From Candidatus Nanopelagicus hibericus (GTDB taxonomy: Bacteria; Actinomycetota; Actinomycetes; Nanopelagicales; Nanopelagicaceae), in NCBI RefSeq assembly GCF_002288005.1, contig NZ_CP016771.1, positions 744,001 through 808,000 on the forward strand: a DNA stretch of 64,000 nt, given 5' to 3'. The position numbers were made by a program, and so were the translations under genes. Under the pieces are notes generated by a model, which saw only the letters and a list, made by a program, of their open reading frames with translations, had not been told where the DNA came from and did not search any database. Every line of letters begins with the position of its first letter. The first letter of the stretch is position 1. This document shows, piece after piece, positions 61,875-64,000 of the stretch.

Positions 61875-62411
61875 TTAATTAAAAAGTGAGGTAGCCAATC
61901 GCTTTGATTGGGCTAACGACTCTTCTTGGGTAATTGGTGAAGCGATCTGACCAATTAGCCACCTTAATATCAGGCCACAAGCAGCAGAGTCTGCGCCAAA
62001 TATCTTTGCAATACTTTGATGGACCAGTAGCCAGGTGGGATGATCGGTAATGCTCACTAATTTTGCAACATCAGTCGGATCTGTTTCAACTAATCTGCGT
62101 AAGGCCAAATCTTGGCTAATTGAGATAGAAAGTATCTCCAGCGCCGCCTGCCTAGAGGGTGCTGCGAGCGCAGCTGCAGTGAGCCTTAGTACCTCAGATT
62201 CAACTAAACACTCCACCATCTCTGCCTTATCAGCAAATTGATTATAAATAGTTGCCTTTGATACCTGCGAGCGAAGTGCGATATCGGAAATATTTGATTG
62301 ATAATTGCCGACCTCAGCAATTACTGATTTTGCGCCAGCAAAAATAGCGGCTCGAGATTTATTGCTTGTTGCAATTTGGCGGGCGTAATTAAGCGCCGGC
62401 TCGGCAGACAA
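61875..62411 (-). CDS. TetR-family transcriptional regulator
   Basis: A 178-aa regulator with an N-terminal TetR helix-turn-helix (about residues 20-65; SDIALRSQVSKATIYNQFADKAEMV) and a helical C-terminal domain without recognisable ligand motifs. The start is TTG, one base after the clgR stop, and DUF3046 follows after 3 bases. It is therefore inside a clgR operon. Such a gene is not part of the usual clgR-recA neighbourhood that I know, so its target may be local. Confidence 0.85.
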   Translation of the reverse strand: MSAEPALNYARQIATSNKSRAAIFAGAKSVIAEVGNYQSNISDIALRSQVSKATIYNQFADKAEMVECLVESEVLRLTAAALAAPSRQAALEILSISISQDLALRRLVETDPTDVAKLVSITDHPTWLLVHQSIAKIFGADSAACGLILRWLIGQIASPITQEESLAQSKRLATSLFN

Positions 62412-62412
62412 C

Positions 62413-62697
62413 TTAAGCTGCGGTCTCTACCACTTGCAAAGTCGAGATTGTTAATACTGGGGATTCGTGGGTTTTAACCACAGTGGCAACATCAACCAAG
62501 ATTGTGGAAAGTGATAGATCAAGGGCTGAACAAATTGCATTTAATAACTCACTAGATGCCTCTTTGTGACCACGCTCAACCTCAGATAGATAACCAAGTG
62601 AGACTCGAGCACTCTTTGCAACATCGCGCAAAGTGCGATCTTGCTCAATTCGGGCAGCACGAAGTGCACTACCAATATGGGTTCGAAGAAGTATCAC
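62413..62697 (-). CDS. clgR: XRE-family regulator of the ClgR type
   Basis: A 94-aa protein whose Cro/C1-type HTH (about 10-65; [31 protein letters not shown]) closely matches ClgR. ClgR activates clp protease and stress genes in actinobacteria. The C-terminus is short, and the known degradation tag of ClgR ends in small hydrophobic residues; here it ends VVETAA. The GTG start overlaps the pncC stop by 4 bases, and the pgsA-cinA-clgR order is conserved. Confidence 0.88.
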   Translation of the reverse strand: MILLRTHIGSALRAARIEQDRTLRDVAKSARVSLGYLSEVERGHKEASSELLNAICSALDLSLSTILVDVATVVKTHESPVLTISTLQVVETAA

Positions 62698-63170
62698 GGC
62701 TTAAGAGTACGCTCTAGGGCTGCCAATGCGCTATTAATAATGGCGTGGCGAATGGAATTGCGATCACCAGCCAAGGATAAAGCCACTGCAAAGGAGGTTT
62801 TTTTGCTGGCAAGGCCCACCCAGGCGGTTCCCACTTTTTGTCCATAAGCTGCCCCTGGTCCTGCTACGCCAGTAGTTGAGATCGCAAAATCCGATTTGAA
62901 TTTCTTACAAGCTGCTTGCGCCATTGCAATCGCAACCTCCTCTGACACTGCGGTGTATCTCTTTAAATCAGATTTACTTACTCCTAATTGTGAAACCTTT
63001 AACTCATCGGAGTAAACAATAACTCCGCCCAGAAATACCTGGGAAGCACCAGCTACCTCAGTTAAGGCGCTTGCCAATCCGCCTGCGGTGACTGATTCAG
63101 CAACTGATAATGTGCTTTTACTTTTAGCCAATAACTTAATGACCGCTTTAGCCAATAATTGCTCACTCAT
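62694..63170 (-). CDS. pncC: CinA C-terminal domain protein (nicotinamide-nucleotide amidohydrolase)
   Basis: A 158-aa stand-alone CinA-C domain that deamidates NMN to NaMN in pyridine nucleotide salvage. [22 protein letters not shown] near residue 20, [12 protein letters not shown] and [22 protein letters not shown] are the family blocks. The N-terminal MoaB-like COG1058 domain of full-length CinA is absent, as usual for this actinobacterial locus. It overlaps pgsA by 4 bases. Confidence 0.93.
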   Translation of the reverse strand: MSEQLLAKAVIKLLAKSKSTLSVAESVTAGGLASALTEVAGASQVFLGGVIVYSDELKVSQLGVSKSDLKRYTAVSEEVAIAMAQAACKKFKSDFAISTTGVAGPGAAYGQKVGTAWVGLASKKTSFAVALSLAGDRNSIRHAIINSALAALERTLKP

Positions 63171-63709
63171 TTTTTAAGAACTCGCCTAAAGTAATCCACC
63201 CCAGTTGCAATTGTTAGATAAATAGCAACCCCCATGAAGATATCTCGGGGAAGAAATAAACCCTCAGGCAACGGCAAAATATAAAAGCCTACCCCGAAGT
63301 TTTGAAAGAAGGTTTTTAGCTTTCCACCACGACTTGCCGGGATAACCCCAGCTTTGATTACTGCAAATCTTAGAACTGTTACCGCCACCTCACGGATTAA
63401 AAATATGCCAGTGACCCACCAAGATAGTAGACCCAACATCGATGCGCCTATGGTTGCAGTTGCTAGCATCGCTTTATCTGCAATTGGATCCAACAACTTA
63501 CCAAATTCAGTAATTTGATTTCGATCCCTGGCAATTTTGCCATCTAATACGTCACTTAATCCCACAACAAAAAAGAGAGTAAAGGCGATAATTCGCCAAT
63601 TAGCATCATCGCCACCACTTTTGAATAACGCATAAGCACAAATTGGCAGAGCAAGTATGCGAAGTATCGTGAGTGTGTTTGGCAGATTTGGCCGCGCAAG
63701 ATTTATCAT
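63167..63709 (-). CDS. pgsA: CDP-diacylglycerol--glycerol-3-phosphate 3-phosphatidyltransferase
   Basis: A 180-aa CDP-alcohol phosphatidyltransferase with about five helices. The catalytic motif DG-x2-AR-x8-G-x3-D-x3-D is visible as DVLDGKIARDRNQITEFGKLLDPIADK. It forms phosphatidylglycerol phosphate from glycerol 3-phosphate (made by GpsA) and CDP-diacylglycerol. It overlaps both rimO and pncC by 4 bases. Confidence 0.94.
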   Translation of the reverse strand: MINLARPNLPNTLTILRILALPICAYALFKSGGDDANWRIIAFTLFFVVGLSDVLDGKIARDRNQITEFGKLLDPIADKAMLATATIGASMLGLLSWWVTGIFLIREVAVTVLRFAVIKAGVIPASRGGKLKTFFQNFGVGFYILPLPEGLFLPRDIFMGVAIYLTIATGVDYFRRVLKK

Positions 63710-64000
63710 AAAACCTGCGCTATCAGATCAACCCCTGCCACATCACTAACCATGGCATCAACATACTCACCTACTAGAAACTTGTTACGGGATTTAATAA
63801 AAGTTGAACCATCTACATCAGGTCCTTGATGCTCAGCCCTACCCTCCTGCTCCGCCTCATCCTCAATCAGAACTGAAATCTTCTCACCGATTCGCATCTG
63901 GGCGCGTTCAGTAATTAACTCATCAACTATGGTTGATAACTCACTCACCCGTTCTTTAATTACCTCACCACTTATCTTATTTCCCAACTCCATTGCCTCT
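63706..64000 (-). CDS. rimO: C-terminal end of ribosomal protein S12 methylthiotransferase RimO (truncated by window edge)
   Basis: The last roughly 97 residues of a MiaB/RimO-family protein; the frame stays open to the window edge, so its start is outside. The visible part is the end of the radical SAM domain linker (ERVSELSTIVDELITERAQMRIGEK) and a TRAM domain with EGRAEHQGPDVDG, the RimO-type form. RimO methylthiolates Asp of ribosomal protein S12. The rimO-pgsA-cinA order is conserved in actinobacteria. Confidence 0.88.
   Translation of the reverse strand, partial: EAMELGNKISGEVIKERVSELSTIVDELITERAQMRIGEKISVLIEDEAEQEGRAEHQGPDVDGSTFIKSRNKFLVGEYVDAMVSDVAGVDLIAQVL

Overview
The window is an almost gap-free chromosomal segment from a low-GC actinobacterium with a compact genome. 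Gene order and family content are actinobacterial: pknL-like kinase near class II DAHP synthase; sepIVA-like/DUF177/rpmF/rnc/mutM/smc/ftsY/amt/glnB/ffh/rpsP/lepB/rnhB/dprA; leuCD with a divergent IclR regulator; gltX with tRNA-Gln and tRNA-Glu; recX/recA/DUF3046; clgR/cinA/pgsA/rimO. Much of this order matches the Mycobacterium tuberculosis blocks around Rv2176-Rv2178c, Rv2896c-Rv2927c, Rv2965c-Rv2993c, Rv2366c-Rv2416c and Rv2725c-Rv2746c (from memory). The AT-rich composition, very short spacers, 1-4 bp gene overlaps and missing members of normally constant operons suggest a streamlined freshwater lineage such as the acI group (Nanopelagicales: Planktophila/Nanopelagicus type). The taxon is an inference.

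Layout. 1-9 kb: the C-terminal end of a PASTA-domain kinase, endonuclease IV, two EamA exporters, threonine aldolase, Ogt, DAHP synthase, a phosphofructokinase with pyrophosphate-type residues and an esterase. 8.6-23.8 kb: a minus-strand housekeeping block for protein targeting (ffh, ftsY, lepB), nitrogen uptake (amt-glnB), chromosome maintenance (smc), repair (mutM), RNA processing (rnc, rnhB), ribosome parts and CoA synthesis. 23.8-31.6 kb: recG, thiL, ddl, gpsA, plsC and hup. 31.7-37 kb: leucine biosynthesis and its putative regulator, glutamyl-tRNA synthetase with both of its likely tRNA substrates, and an FAH-family enzyme. 37-50.5 kb: a long minus-strand run from comEA/comEC/holA through lepA, hemW, hrcA-dnaJ, rsmE, phoH and ybeY to a CNNM protein. 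50.5-55.3 kb: a plus-strand five-gene operon that looks like a complete trans-4-hydroxy-L-proline degradation module (epimerase, three-subunit dehydrogenase, deaminase). 55.3-64 kb: hflX, dapF, miaA, miaB, recX, SOS-regulated recA, DUF3046, two regulators, pncC-type CinA, pgsA and the end of rimO.

Notable points: (i) Smc is intact at both ATPase halves but only 1035 residues long, and I see no hinge domain at its midpoint; (ii) glnD, the khpA-rimM-trmD-rplS group and yraN-comM are absent from their usual places; (iii) the phosphofructokinase has Asp104 and Lys124; (iv) a consensus LexA box overlaps the recA promoter, and a GlnR-like box lies upstream of amt; (v) rpmF (57 aa) fits between DUF177 and rnc, and rnc probably starts at a CTG one base after it. 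No insertion sequence, prophage, CRISPR array or rRNA was seen. No gene-free stretch exceeds about 210 bases.
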